DNA of 64,000 nucleotides from Nonomuraea fuscirosea (GCF_003001935.1 NZ_PVNG01000023.1:1-64000); one strand, 5' to 3'. Shown: positions 51,753 to 61,679, counted from the first letter of the stretch. The notes: a model not told the origin generated them from the letters alone. Made by a program: numbers and translations.

Positions 51753-52181
51753 ATGCGTGCCGCCGCCGTCCTGCTCGTTCTCCTGGCACTCGCCGGTTGC
51801 GGCGGCACCGTGCGGGTCGAACCGCCCGCCCCGCAGGGCGAGGCGGCGGCGGCCTGCGCCAAGCTCGCCACCCTGCTGCCCGCGACGCTCGACGGCGAGG
51901 AGCGCGGGTCCTCCACGCCGGAGTCGCCGTACGTGGCCGTCTGGGGCTCCGGCGTCATCGCGCTGCGCTGCGGCGTCCCCAGGCCCGTCAGGATGGCGCC
52001 CACCGACCAGCTCCAGGAGGTCGGCGGGGTGGGCTGGTTCGCCGACCCCGACAAGCCCGCGCTGTTCACGGCGGTGACCGACCTCGCCTACGTGGAGGTC
52101 ACGCTCGGCGGCGAGCACGTCGCCGCCGAGGTGCTCGCCGACCTGTCGAAACCCATCGCGCAGATCGCCCCTGAAGCCTGA
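51753..52181 (+). CDS. DUF3515 family lipoprotein
   Basis: 142 residues. Signal peptide with lipobox LAGC (MRAAAVLLVLLALAGCGG). The mature part has CAKLATLLPATLDGEERGSS, AVWGSGVIALRCGVPRPV and TDLAYVEVTLGGEHVAAEVL, matching the DUF3515 proteins encoded between ddl and thiL in other actinomycetes. Function unknown; an envelope role is likely. Convergent with ddl. Confidence 0.85.
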   Translation: MRAAAVLLVLLALAGCGGTVRVEPPAPQGEAAAACAKLATLLPATLDGEERGSSTPESPYVAVWGSGVIALRCGVPRPVRMAPTDQLQEVGGVGWFADPDKPALFTAVTDLAYVEVTLGGEHVAAEVLADLSKPIAQIAPEA

Positions 52182-52272
52182 CGGGCGCGCCGCCCCAGGC
52201 CCGGCCGGCGCATCGCGGCCCGCGCGAGCGCGACGGCCCCGCGCGTGATCCGCGCCAGGAGCCGGGACAGGC

Positions 52273-53367
52273 TCATCTCAGGCCGGGCGAACGCGAGAGC
52301 GCGAGCTGCACCAGCCGGTCGACCAGGGCCGGGTAGGACAGGCCCGAGGCCGCCCAGAGCTGCGGGGCCACCGACAGCGACGTGAACCCGGGCATGGTGT
52401 TGATCTCGTTGAAGATCACCTGGCCCTCGGGCGTGTAGAAGAAGTCGACCCGCGCCAGCCCCTCGCATTCGAGCGCCTCGAACGCGCGCACGGCCATCGC
52501 GCGCAGCTCCTCGGCCGTCTCCTGCGGGATGTCGGCGGGCACCGTGAGCGACATCTGGTCGGGGTAGTACTTCGCCTCGAAGTCGAAGAAGTCCTGGCCG
52601 CCCTCGACCCGCACCTCACCGGGCATCGACGCGGTGGCCGGCTCGTCGCCCAGCGACTGCAGCACCGCGCACTCGATCTCGCGGCCGACGATCGCGGCCT
52701 CGATGATCACCTTGGGGTCGTGCTGCCTGGCCGCCTCCACGGCCGCCTCCAGCTCGGCCCGGTCGGAGGCCTTGGAGATGCCCTGGGACGAGCCCGCCCT
52801 GGCCGGCTTGACGAAGACCGGGTAGCCCAGCTCCTCGGCCTCCTTGAGCACGCACTCCCGCCCGATGCGCCAGTCGCGGTCGCGTACGACGACGTAACGG
52901 CCGGTCGGCAGGCCCGCGGCGGCCATCACGGTCTTCATGTGGGCCTTGTCCATGCCGACCGCGCTGGCCAGCACGCCGGAGCCGACATAGCGGACGCCGG
53001 CCATCTCCAGCAGCCCCTGGATCGTGCCGTCCTCGGCGAACGGGCCGTGCATCACGGGGAACACCACGTCGACCGAGCCGAGCTCGACCGGGATGCTGCC
53101 GGGGTCGTAGGCCACCAACGAGCTGTCGCCCGAGGGCAGCGCCAGCGCCGCGCCCGAGGTGTCGACGACCGGCAGCTCGCCCGACTCGATGGCGAACCGC
53201 TGGTCGGAGGCTGCCAGCACCCACCTGCCGTCCTGGGCGATCCCGATGGGGATCACCTCGTACTTGGTCCTGTCGATCGCATCCAGCACGCTGCCCGCTC
53301 CCATCAGGGAAACGGCGTGCTCGGAATTGCGGCCTCCGAAAACGACGGCGACGCGTGGCTTGCTCAT
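52273..53367 (-). CDS. ddl: D-alanine--D-alanine ligase
   Basis: 364 residues of the ATP-grasp fold. VAVVFGGRNSEHAVSLMGAG at the N-terminus, VRYVGSGVLASAVGMDKAHM, FVKPARAGSSQGISK (ATP loop), FDFEAKYYPDQMSLTVPADI, and the metal site ARVDFFYTPEGQVIFNEINT. The FEAKYY omega-loop is the normal D-Ala-D-Ala form, unlike the D-lactate ligases of glycopeptide resistance. It makes the D-Ala-D-Ala dipeptide for peptidoglycan. It follows gpsA and plsC on the same strand, as in Streptomyces. Confidence 0.96.
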   Translation of the reverse strand: MSKPRVAVVFGGRNSEHAVSLMGAGSVLDAIDRTKYEVIPIGIAQDGRWVLAASDQRFAIESGELPVVDTSGAALALPSGDSSLVAYDPGSIPVELGSVDVVFPVMHGPFAEDGTIQGLLEMAGVRYVGSGVLASAVGMDKAHMKTVMAAAGLPTGRYVVVRDRDWRIGRECVLKEAEELGYPVFVKPARAGSSQGISKASDRAELEAAVEAARQHDPKVIIEAAIVGREIECAVLQSLGDEPATASMPGEVRVEGGQDFFDFEAKYYPDQMSLTVPADIPQETAEELRAMAVRAFEALECEGLARVDFFYTPEGQVIFNEINTMPGFTSLSVAPQLWAASGLSYPALVDRLVQLALSRSPGLR

Positions 53368-53431
53368 GGTGTCCGAATCTACCGGGGTGTCCGTGTCACA
53401 GCGAGTCGAGCACGCCGTAATCAGGTGTTTC

Positions 53432-54442
53432 TCACAAGCCGTACCGCTCGGGCTTGGGAGAACGGGACATCAGCAGCGTGCCCGCCTCCGCGGGTGACAT
53501 GCCGTCGTGGACGACCCCGACGACCACCTCGGTGATCGGCATCTCGACGTCGTGCTTCCTGGCCAGTTCGAGTACGGACTCGCAGGACTTCACGCCCTCG
53601 GCGGTCTGCCTGGTCGCGGCGACGGCCTCGGCCAGCGTCATGCCCCGGCCCAGGTTCTCCCCGAACGTACGGTTGCGCGACAGCGGCGACGTGCACGTGG
53701 CCACCAGGTCGCCCATGCCCGCGAGCCCCGCGAACGTGTGGGCGTCGGCCCCGAGCGCCGCACCCAGACGGGAGATCTCGGCCAGTCCCCTGGTGATGAG
53801 CATGGCGCTGACGTTGTCGCCCATGCCCATGCCGGCGGAGACGCCCACGGCCAGCGCGATCACGTTCTTCACCGCGCCGCCCAGCTCGACCCCGACCACG
53901 TCGGGGTTGGTGTAGGGGCGGAACCACGGCGGCAGGTGGCAGATCGCCTGCAGCCGCGCGGCGACCCGCTCGTCGGTGCAGGCCACCACGGTGGCGGCGG
54001 GCTGACGCTCGGCGATCTCCCTGGCCAGGTTGGGCCCGGACACGACCGCGACGCGTTCCTGCGGCCATTCGGCGACCTCGTGGATCACCTCGCTCATGCG
54101 CTTGGTCGTGCCGAGCTCGATGCCCTTCATCAGGCTCACCAGGACCGCGCCGGACGGGATGTGGGCGCGCCAGGCGGCCAGGTTGGCCCGCAGGCTCTGC
54201 GCCGGCACGGTGAGCACCACGAAGTCGGCCCCCGCCAGCGCCCGCTCGGGGTCGGTCGTGGCCCGCAGCGTGGCGGGCAGCCGGATGCCGGGCAGGTAGT
54301 CGGGGTTGACGTGATCGCGGTCGATGGCCTCGGTCACCTCGGCCCTGCGCCCCCACATCGTGACCTCGTTGCCGGCCTCCGTGAGGATCATCGCGAACGT
54401 GGTGCCCCACGAGCCCGTTCCGAAAACGGCCACCTTCGTCAT
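53432..54442 (-). CDS. gpsA: Glycerol-3-phosphate dehydrogenase (NAD(P)+)
   Basis: 336 residues. Rossmann motif VFGTGSWGTTFAMILTEAGN at the start, FVVLTVPAQSLR, LMKGIELGTTKRMSEV, VVSGPNLAREIAERQPAATV, and catalytic Lys in LGGAVKNVIALAVG. It makes sn-glycerol 3-phosphate for phospholipids, which suits its place 4 nt downstream of plsC. ATG start at 54442. Confidence 0.97.
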   Translation of the reverse strand: MTKVAVFGTGSWGTTFAMILTEAGNEVTMWGRRAEVTEAIDRDHVNPDYLPGIRLPATLRATTDPERALAGADFVVLTVPAQSLRANLAAWRAHIPSGAVLVSLMKGIELGTTKRMSEVIHEVAEWPQERVAVVSGPNLAREIAERQPAATVVACTDERVAARLQAICHLPPWFRPYTNPDVVGVELGGAVKNVIALAVGVSAGMGMGDNVSAMLITRGLAEISRLGAALGADAHTFAGLAGMGDLVATCTSPLSRNRTFGENLGRGMTLAEAVAATRQTAEGVKSCESVLELARKHDVEMPITEVVVGVVHDGMSPAEAGTLLMSRSPKPERYGL

Positions 54443-54446
54443 GCCA

Positions 54447-55157
54447 TCACCGTCCGGCGGGATCGTAGGGAGTCTCCGGCGCCTTCTCGCCGCGCAGCTC
54501 GGCGAGCTGCGCGGTGACCGCCGCCATGATGTCGGCCGTCGCCTCGCGCAGCACGTCGGCGTGCGGCGGCCGGCCGGCGTACTTCGACAGGTCCACCGGC
54601 GGCCCCACCGTCACGCGGAACGTCTTGCGCGGGAACAGCCGGGGCTTCTTCTCCCCGTAGGGCAGCAGCTCCTGCGCCCCCCAGTGGGCCATGGGGATGA
54701 CCGGGGCGCCGCTCTCCAGCGCCAGCCGGGCGGCGCCCGTCTTGCCCACCATGGGCCACAGGTCGGGATCGCGGGTGCACGTGCCCTCCGGGTAGAACAG
54801 GATCGCGCACCCGTCGGCCAGCCGCTCGGCCGAGATGCGCAGCGACTCGGCCGCCTCGCTGCTGCCCCTGGCCACCGGGATGGCCAGCAGGCTGCGCACC
54901 GCCCGGCCGAGGAAGAAGATCTTGAACAGGCCCGACTTGGCCAGGATCACCGGCCAGCGGCCGTTGTTGTAGAGGAAGTGCGACAGCAGGACGGGGTCGG
55001 CCCAGGACAGGTGGTTGGTGGCGATGATCACGCCGCCGGTGCGCGGGATGCGCTCGCCGTTGCGCCAGTCTCGTTTGACCAGGAGCCGGGACAGCGGTTT
55101 CACCACGACTACTGCGAAGGTCTCCCAGAAACGCGATGGTCGCGTGGGGCGGCTCAT
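54447..55157 (-). CDS. plsC: 1-acyl-sn-glycerol-3-phosphate acyltransferase
   Basis: 236 residues. Acyltransferase block I NHLSWAD (HX4D), block II near GLFKIFFLGRAVRSLLAIPV, block III FYPEGTCTRDPDLWP and block IV VIPMAHWGAQE are all present. It acylates lysophosphatidic acid at the membrane. ATG 55157 follows GGAGGAG with a short gap. Coupled to gpsA (4 nt), so the pair supplies phosphatidic acid. Confidence 0.94.
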   Translation of the reverse strand: MSRPTRPSRFWETFAVVVVKPLSRLLVKRDWRNGERIPRTGGVIIATNHLSWADPVLLSHFLYNNGRWPVILAKSGLFKIFFLGRAVRSLLAIPVARGSSEAAESLRISAERLADGCAILFYPEGTCTRDPDLWPMVGKTGAARLALESGAPVIPMAHWGAQELLPYGEKKPRLFPRKTFRVTVGPPVDLSKYAGRPPHADVLREATADIMAAVTAQLAELRGEKAPETPYDPAGR

Positions 55158-55236
55158 GGTCTCCTCCAACAGCTGCGGGATGCGCCCCAAGTCTCCCGGT
55201 TGGCCGTGCGGGATGTCGAGGCGCGATGCTTACCCT

Positions 55237-55908
55237 ATGAGCATCCGCTGGTCCCTGGTCATTCCGGTGAAGACGCTGGTCGCGGCGAAGACCCGGCTGG
55301 CCGCCGCGACGGGCCCGCACAGAACGCGCCTGGCCGTGGCCGTGGCCAGTGACACCGTCTCGGCCGCGCTCGCCTGCCCGCTGGTCGCGCGCGTGATCGT
55401 GGTCACCGCCGATCCCGCCGCCGCGGGGCCGCTGGACGCACTCGGGGCCGACGTGGTGTCCGACCCCGACCGGGGGCTGAACACGGCGCTGCGCACGGGG
55501 GCCGCCCATGCCGTACGCCTGGCGCCGGGCGACGCCGTGGGGGCGTTGCAGGCCGACCTGCCTGCCCTGCGCCCGGCCGAGCTGGCGCTGGCGCTGGCGG
55601 CGGCGGCCGAGTTCGACCAGTCGTTCGTGCCCGACGCGCTCGACGTCGGGACGACGTTCTACGGGGTACGGGCGGGGCGGCCGTTCACGCCCAGGTTCGG
55701 CGGGGAGTCGCGGGCCAAGCACCTGGCCGGCGGGGCCAAGGAGCTGTGCGTGCCGGGGATCGACTCGGTCAGGCGCGACGTGGACACCCCCGACGACCTG
55801 CGCGCGGCCGTGCGGCTCGGGCTCGGCCGGCACACGGCGGCGGTCGTCGCCGACCTGTGGCCTGACCCGGCCCTCATCCCGTCCTCGAACCCGGCCCCGC
55901 CCGCCTGA
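55237..55908 (+). CDS. cofC: 2-phospho-L-lactate guanylyltransferase CofC (coenzyme F420 synthesis)
   Basis: 223 residues of a nucleotidyltransferase fold: WSLVIPVKTLVAAKTRLAAA at the N-terminus, VVTADPAA, VSDPDRGLNTALRTGAAHAV, GALQADLPALRPAEL, and C-terminal GGESRAKHLAGGAKELCVPG with RRDVDTPDDLRAAVRLGLGR. It activates phosphoenolpyruvate or phospholactate with GTP in F420 synthesis. No other F420 gene is in the window. ATG 55237 lacks a ribosome site; GATGCT (55225-55230) ends 6 nt upstream with TTGGCC 19 bp before it, suggesting a leaderless transcript. Confidence 0.93.
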   Translation: MSIRWSLVIPVKTLVAAKTRLAAATGPHRTRLAVAVASDTVSAALACPLVARVIVVTADPAAAGPLDALGADVVSDPDRGLNTALRTGAAHAVRLAPGDAVGALQADLPALRPAELALALAAAAEFDQSFVPDALDVGTTFYGVRAGRPFTPRFGGESRAKHLAGGAKELCVPGIDSVRRDVDTPDDLRAAVRLGLGRHTAAVVADLWPDPALIPSSNPAPPA

Positions 55909-55990
55909 GCGCGCCGGCCTGCTGAGCGCGCCCGCCCTCGTGAGCGAGCCGGCCTGTCGCGCGCGCCCGCCTCGGCGTGCTCGTCGTACA
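55903..55990. repeat. ~17-bp degenerate repeats after the cofC stop
   Basis: Starting with the gene end CCCGCCTGAGCGCGCCGG, similar units follow: CCTGCTGAGCGCGCCCG, CCCTCGTGAGCGAGCCGG and CCTGTCGCGCGCGCCCG. The first two of these retain the TGA. The pattern resembles the stop-codon repeats elsewhere in the window. Confidence 0.55.
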
Positions 55991-56015
55991 GGTGGGGAGC
56001 GATTAATCTGAGCGC

Positions 56016-56222
56016 ATGCAGGCGACCGTACGCACCTTCGACGAGACCACCCGCTCCGGCACGGTCTTCCTCGACGACGGCACCGTCCTTCCGTTCGGCG
56101 CCCCCGCCTTCGACGCGGGCCCGCTGCGCCTGCTCCGCTCCGGCCAGCGGGTCAACCTCGCGATGTCCGGCGGCGAGATCGGCTACATCACGCTGTCGAC
56201 TTTCCCGGTACCGGACGCCTAG
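56016..56222 (+). CDS. Cold-shock-domain-like small protein
   Basis: 68 residues. MQATVRTFDETTRSGTVFLD, then DGTVLPFGAPAF and SGQRVNLAMSGGEIGYITLS form a small beta-barrel pattern like a divergent cold-shock domain (with TRSGTVFLDDG in place of KGFGFI). The aromatic RNP motifs are mostly lost, so RNA binding is uncertain. It stands alone between cofC and HU and shares a bidirectional terminator with HU. Confidence 0.7.
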   Translation: MQATVRTFDETTRSGTVFLDDGTVLPFGAPAFDAGPLRLLRSGQRVNLAMSGGEIGYITLSTFPVPDA

Positions 56223-56258
56223 AAAAAAGCGGACGCCCGGGCCGACGGGCCCGGGCGT
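56223..56258. terminator. Bidirectional terminator between the CSD-like gene and HU
   Basis: Arms ACGCCCGGGCC (56233-56243) and GGCCCGGGCGT (56248-56258). AAAAAA at 56223-56228 gives a U-run for the minus-strand HU transcript. Confidence 0.88.
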
Positions 56259-56274
56259 GACAGTCCGCTCGCGT

Positions 56275-56574
56275 TTACTTCTTCTTGCCGATTTTCTTGC
56301 CGCCCGTGTTCACCAGCTCTTTGAAATCCGAGCCGGGACGGAACTTGGGCGCCCAGCTCTCGGCGACGTTGATTTCCGCGCCGGTCGACGGGTTCCGCGC
56401 CGTGCGGGCGGGCTTGTTCACCATCTCGAACGCGCCGAAGCCCGTGATCGAGACCTTGTCGCCACTGGCCACAGCTTTCTGGATGGCGTCGATGACCGCG
56501 TTGACGGCCTCGGTGGCCGTCTTCCTGTCGCCCACCCGATCCGCGATGGCCTCGACGAGTTCTCGCTTGTTCAT
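56275..56574 (-). CDS. HU-family nucleoid DNA-binding protein
   Basis: 99 residues. NKRELVEAIADRVGDRKTAT at the start, then GDKVSITGFGAFEMVNKPAR and the DNA-binding arm TARNPSTGAEINVAESWAPK, with a short Lys-rich end KKIGKKK. It bends and compacts DNA. It is the short form, without the long Lys/Ala tail of the actinobacterial HupS type, although it occupies the locus next to leuD. The ATG at 56574 opens MNKRELVEAIAD. Confidence 0.95.
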   Translation of the reverse strand: MNKRELVEAIADRVGDRKTATEAVNAVIDAIQKAVASGDKVSITGFGAFEMVNKPARTARNPSTGAEINVAESWAPKFRPGSDFKELVNTGGKKIGKKK

Positions 56575-56673
56575 GAAAGTCCTGCTCCCCCAGTTACGGC
56601 TCGGGGTTCCAGCTCACGAGTTCGACGTAGAAACCCCTTACGGGCTCGAAAGTAGGCGGGATCGCGGGGGAAC

Positions 56674-56913
56674 TCAATCACCCGGCGTGTTTTCTTCGTC
56701 GCGTGGCGTGTCGAACGCGTCGTCAAGGGAGGCCAGAAACGCTTCGAGGCGTACCGCGGCCCTTTCCGGATCTCGCTTCGCGACGTCGCATATCGCGAGA
56801 TAACGGCGCGCGATCCGCTCTTTTTCGGCGGCGGGCAGCATGCGGACGCGGCGGTGCGCCTCGCGCAACCGCCGCGCCAGTTCGTCGTCTTCTAGACGGT
56901 CGTCGGCAGCCAT
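56674..56913 (-). CDS. Hypothetical helical protein, 79 residues, overlapping leuD
   Basis: Starts MAADDRLEDDELARRLREAH and continues RRVRMLPAAEKERIARRYLA; an amphipathic helical protein with an acidic end (DTPRDEENTPGD). Its start lies 22 bp inside leuD, so translation is probably coupled. I recall a small gene at this point in Streptomyces. Function unknown. Confidence 0.7.
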   Translation of the reverse strand: MAADDRLEDDELARRLREAHRRVRMLPAAEKERIARRYLAICDVAKRDPERAAVRLEAFLASLDDAFDTPRDEENTPGD

Positions 56914-57479
56914 GGCTGCCGACCATTCTCGTACGCCGCCACGTCGTCGGCGTGACGCAGGGTCAGCCCGATGTCGTCGAGCCCCTCCGTCAGCCGCCAG
57001 CGGGTGTAGTCGTCGATCTCGAACGCGACCACCTCGCCGGCCCACCGCACCTGGCGTTCGCCCAGGTCGACGGTCACTTCCAGCTTCGGGTCCGCCTCGA
57101 CGGCCGCCTGCAGCGCCTCGACCCGCTCGGCCGGCAGGACGACCGGCAGCAGGCCCATCTTGGTGGAGTTGTTGCGGAAGATGTCGCCGAAGCGGGCGGC
57201 GATCACGACGCGGAACCCGTACTGCTGCAGCGCCCACACCGCGTGCTCGCGGGAGGAGCCGGTGCCGAAGTCGGGGCCGGAGACCAGGATCGAGGCCCCC
57301 TCGTAGGAGGGGTCGTTGAGGACGAACGTCGGGTCCTCGCGCCAGGCGGCGAACAGGCCCTTCTCGAAACCGGTGCGGCTGACCTGCTTGAGCCAGACGG
57401 CCGGGATGATCTGGTCGGTGTCGACGTTGCTGCGGCGCAGCGGCACCGCCGTACCGGTGTGGGTGGTGAAGGCTTCCAT
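56892..57479 (-). CDS. leuD: 3-isopropylmalate dehydratase small subunit
   Basis: 195 residues. Landmarks: LRRSNVDTDQIIPAVWLKQV, GPDFGTGSSREHAVWALQQY, RFGDIFRNNSTKMGLLPVVL and FEIDDYTRWRLTEGLDDIGL. It supplies the swivel domain to LeuC for isomerising 2- to 3-isopropylmalate in leucine synthesis. It begins 12 nt after the leuC stop. Confidence 0.97.
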   Translation of the reverse strand: MEAFTTHTGTAVPLRRSNVDTDQIIPAVWLKQVSRTGFEKGLFAAWREDPTFVLNDPSYEGASILVSGPDFGTGSSREHAVWALQQYGFRVVIAARFGDIFRNNSTKMGLLPVVLPAERVEALQAAVEADPKLEVTVDLGERQVRWAGEVVAFEIDDYTRWRLTEGLDDIGLTLRHADDVAAYENGRQPWLPTTV

Positions 57480-57491
57480 CGGTCTGTCTCC

Positions 57492-58877
<1,386 letters not shown>

Positions 58878-58939
58878 GATCTCCTCCTTGAGAATCATCC
58901 GACTTGCCTTCTCATATGTCGAGACGGCAGTATCGGTGT

Positions 58940-59656
58940 ATGGACAACTCTAGCGGAGTCGGAGTACTCGACAAGGCGGTTCTTGTACTCAATGCCCTCG
59001 AAGCGGGACCCGCTTCGCTGGCTCAGCTGGTCCAGGCGACCGGCCTGGCCCGCCCCACCGCCCACCGGCTGGCCGTCGCACTTGAGCACCACAGAATTGT
59101 GAGTCGCGACACACAGGGAAGATTCGTCCTCGGGCCCCGGCTGTCGGAGTTGTCCACGGCGGCCGGCGAGGACCGGCTGCTCGCGGTGGCCGCGCCCGTG
59201 TTGATGCAGGTGCGCGACCTCACCGGGGAGAGCGCGCAGCTCTACCGCCGCCAGGGTGACGAACGCGTGTGCGTGGCCGCGGCCGAACGGGCCAGCGGCC
59301 TGCGTGACACCGTTCCCGTCGGCTCCGCGCTGCCCATGACGGCCGGCTCCGCGGCGCAGATCCTGCTGGCCTGGGAGGAGCCCGACCGGCTGCACCGCGG
59401 GTTGCGCGGCGCCAAGTTCACCGCCGCCACGCTGGCCTCCGTCCGGCGCCGGGGCTGGGCCCACAGCGTGGGAGAACGCGAGCAGGGGGTGGCCAGCGTC
59501 TCGGCCCCGATAAGGGGCAGCGGCGGCAAGGTGATCGCGGCCGTGTCCGTCTCCGGGCCCATCGAACGGCTGACGAGAGCGCCCGGACGACTGCACGCGG
59601 TGCCCGTCATGGCGGCGGCCGAACGGATCACCGAGGCGATGCGCCGCACGTCATGA
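58940..59656 (+). CDS. ndgR: IclR-family regulator NdgR-like
   Basis: 238 residues. The N-terminal winged helix-turn-helix (GVLDKAVLVLNALEAGPASL, then QATGLARPTAHRLAVALEHH) is followed by an IclR effector domain (GSALPMTAGSAAQILLAWEE; VGEREQGVASVSAPIRGSGG). It closely resembles Streptomyces NdgR, which regulates leucine synthesis and amino-acid-dependent metabolism, and it is divergent from leuCD as there. ATG 58940 (MDNSSGVGVLDKA) has no ribosome site; a TTGCCT/CAGTAT pair ends 6 nt before it, so it may be leaderless. Confidence 0.93.
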   Translation: MDNSSGVGVLDKAVLVLNALEAGPASLAQLVQATGLARPTAHRLAVALEHHRIVSRDTQGRFVLGPRLSELSTAAGEDRLLAVAAPVLMQVRDLTGESAQLYRRQGDERVCVAAAERASGLRDTVPVGSALPMTAGSAAQILLAWEEPDRLHRGLRGAKFTAATLASVRRRGWAHSVGEREQGVASVSAPIRGSGGKVIAAVSVSGPIERLTRAPGRLHAVPVMAAAERITEAMRRTS

Positions 59657-59714
59657 TCAGCAAAAGGATGTATTTCGGGAGCCGACTGCCTCGCGGGCAC
59701 ACTAGCCTGAGTGC

Positions 59715-61430
59715 GTGACAGATCGCATCGAGGTAGCCGCCACTGAGCTGCGACCCCTGCTCGAAGAGTTCATCATGTGGGCGCGTGCGAACGCGCCCGG
59801 GAGCGACCCCGAGCTCGTGGGACCCGCCGCACTGTGGCACCGTCTCGCCTTCTCGCAGGACCTCGGCACGTGGAAGCGCGCCGACCTGCGTAACCTGCTG
59901 CTCGACCGCATGCCCAAGGTCGTGGAGGATCCCGACGCCGCCGCCGACGGCATGCTTCCGGCCGTGGACGCCTACCTGACGTTCCTGTCCCAGACCGGCC
60001 GGCTGGCCAAGGGCTCCGACAGCCTCGCCGATCTGCAGGCCGAACTCGACGACGTCGAGGACGAGTTCGTCGACCTCATGGAGGAGATGCTGGACGACTC
60101 CGAGGGCGACGACGAGGCCGAGGCGGCCGAGTCCGGCGACCTCGGCGACTTCGAGCCGTTCGCCGACGAACTGGCCGACCTCGACACGATCAGGCTGCGG
60201 CCCGACTCCGAGCTCGCCGCGGCGGCCCGCGAGGTGCCGCTCGTCGCCAAGGCCCGTGATCTGGCCGTATGGGTCGGCTCGGGCCGGCGGGTGGGCGAGG
60301 ACACCCTGCTCACCGACGCCGAGGTGGAGGAGGCGCTGCGGGCCACGGGCCTGCCCAGGCCGGAGACCGACGGCCCCATCGCCGAGGCCGTGCCGCAGCT
60401 GTGGAACATCTGGAACCTCGCGGTCGACCTGGAGTTCCTGGAGCCGGGCGAGGCCGGCACGGTGGCGGTGCAGGACGACACCTCCGAGTGGCCGTTCGAC
60501 GACGACGAGGACGTGCTCGACGCCTGGATGCTCGGGCTCCACTCGGTCGACTACGGCGACCCCGAGCTGGAGGACGACGACCTCACGATGGCCCTGGCGG
60601 GCCTGACCAGGGGGCTGCTGGTGCGGCTGCTGCTCGCGGGCGGCTCGCGTGATCTCGGTGAGCTGTCGCGCGATCTGGCCGAGGCCGCCGCCGAGCTCGA
60701 CGAGCTGGGCGCGGACGCCTGGGAGGCGGCCGGCGACCCGGTGGCCTCCGCCGTCGAATGGCTGACCGGCTACGGCATGGTCGAGCTCGACGACGGCACG
60801 CTGCGCCTCACGCCGCTCGGCACCGAGGGCGTCATCCACCTGGTGGACGACGCCGACATCGAGGTCGACGCCCGGCCGGCGATCGAGTCCATGAGCGCCC
60901 ACGAGCTGCTCGCGCTGAGCGCCGAGCTGCCCGAGGAGGAGGCCGACGCCGAGTTCGCCGCCTGGATGCGGCTGCGCGAGCCCGCCAAGGCGGCCGAGGA
61001 GCTGCTGGACGCGGCGGCCGAGGACGAGAGTGACGCGCTGATCAGGGTGCAGGCCGCGAGCGTGGTCGGCACGCTGGGCGAGGCCGCCGTGCCGGCCTGG
61101 CAGGCCGCGCTCAAGCAGTCGTCGCTGCGTCCCTACGCGGCGACGCAGCTGAGCCAGCTCGGGGTCGAGGGCGCGCCCGAGCCGACGACGGACGACACCC
61201 ACTGGCTCATCCTCGACATGTGGACGATCTCGGCGGGGCTGGGGCGCTCGGAGTTCGTGAGCAGCCTGCGCGACATCGGGCCCGACATGGTCAACAGCCT
61301 GCTGGAGGTGATCTGGAAGATCCCGCACGCCCACGTGGAGGAGCTGCTGGATCTGATCTCGCAGGTGCATCCGGACAAGCAGGTGGCCAAGGCCGCCAGG
61401 CGGGCGCTGTTCAAGGCCCGCTCCGCCTGA
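59715..61430 (+). CDS. Acidic protein of unknown function, 571 residues
   Basis: Very acidic (runs such as DDVEDEFVDLMEEMLDDSEG and PELEDDDLTMALAGL), soluble and mainly helical. A winged-helix-like stretch (SAVEWLTGYGMVELDDGTLR, LTPLGTEGVIHLV; about 340-375) and C-terminal HEAT-like pairs (LIRVQAASVVGTLGEAAVPA; VHPDKQVAKAARRALFKARS) can be seen. I do not recognise a catalytic motif. GTG 59715 appears leaderless: TAGCCT (59703-59708) ends 6 nt before it. It follows ndgR on the same strand by 58 bp and ends in a GC hairpin. Confidence 0.8.
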   Translation: MTDRIEVAATELRPLLEEFIMWARANAPGSDPELVGPAALWHRLAFSQDLGTWKRADLRNLLLDRMPKVVEDPDAAADGMLPAVDAYLTFLSQTGRLAKGSDSLADLQAELDDVEDEFVDLMEEMLDDSEGDDEAEAAESGDLGDFEPFADELADLDTIRLRPDSELAAAAREVPLVAKARDLAVWVGSGRRVGEDTLLTDAEVEEALRATGLPRPETDGPIAEAVPQLWNIWNLAVDLEFLEPGEAGTVAVQDDTSEWPFDDDEDVLDAWMLGLHSVDYGDPELEDDDLTMALAGLTRGLLVRLLLAGGSRDLGELSRDLAEAAAELDELGADAWEAAGDPVASAVEWLTGYGMVELDDGTLRLTPLGTEGVIHLVDDADIEVDARPAIESMSAHELLALSAELPEEEADAEFAAWMRLREPAKAAEELLDAAAEDESDALIRVQAASVVGTLGEAAVPAWQAALKQSSLRPYAATQLSQLGVEGAPEPTTDDTHWLILDMWTISAGLGRSEFVSSLRDIGPDMVNSLLEVIWKIPHAHVEELLDLISQVHPDKQVAKAARRALFKARSA

Positions 61431-61448
61431 TCCGGCTCGACCGACGAC

Positions 61449-61475
61449 CCCCCCGCCGCCGGCCGCGGCGGGGGG
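61449..61475 (+). terminator. GC stem-loop after the acidic protein gene
   Basis: CCCCCCGCCGC (61449-61459) and GCGGCGGGGGG (61465-61475), 11 bp perfect, with a 5-nt loop. No T-run. Confidence 0.6.
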
Positions 61476-61528
61476 ATCTCGCGTTCCTGGGTCGTACTCG
61501 CTTCGGGGACACGCGGACTGAGATCGGG

Positions 61529-61572
61529 TGGGGAAAACAAAATCGCTCCGGGCGATGTGCACCGGAGCGATT
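61529..61572 (-). terminator. Rho-independent terminator of the tRNA-Glu pair
   Basis: Arms AATCGCTCCGG (61541-61551) and CCGGAGCGATT (61562-61572). On the minus strand the hairpin is followed by TTGTTTTCCCC (61539-61529). It lies 13 nt past the promoter-distal tRNA. Confidence 0.85.
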
Positions 61573-61585
61573 GTTGCTGCAGACG

Positions 61586-61658
61586 TAGTCCCGACCGGAT
61601 TCGAACCGGCGCTACCGCCTTGAGAGGGCGGCGTCCTGGGCCACTAGACGACGGGACC
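61586..61658 (-). tRNA. tRNA-Glu(CTC), promoter-distal copy
   Basis: 73 nt, starting GGTCCCGTCGTCTAG. Acceptor GGTCCCG/CGGGACT with G1-U72, anticodon arm CCGCC-CTCTCAA-GGCGG (anticodon CTC), T arm GCCGG-TTCGAAT-CCGGT, discriminator A. CCA is not encoded (the next bases are CGT). Identical over 73 nt to the copy at 61680-61752. Confidence 0.95.
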
Positions 61659-61679
61659 TTAGCGAGCTTGTGACAGTGG

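Noticed and set aside
52273..53367. D-Ala-D-Lac (VanA-type) ligase linked to glycopeptide self-resistance
   Set aside because: The FEAKYY omega-loop and context with gpsA/plsC match the ordinary Ddl; no vanH or vanX is nearby.
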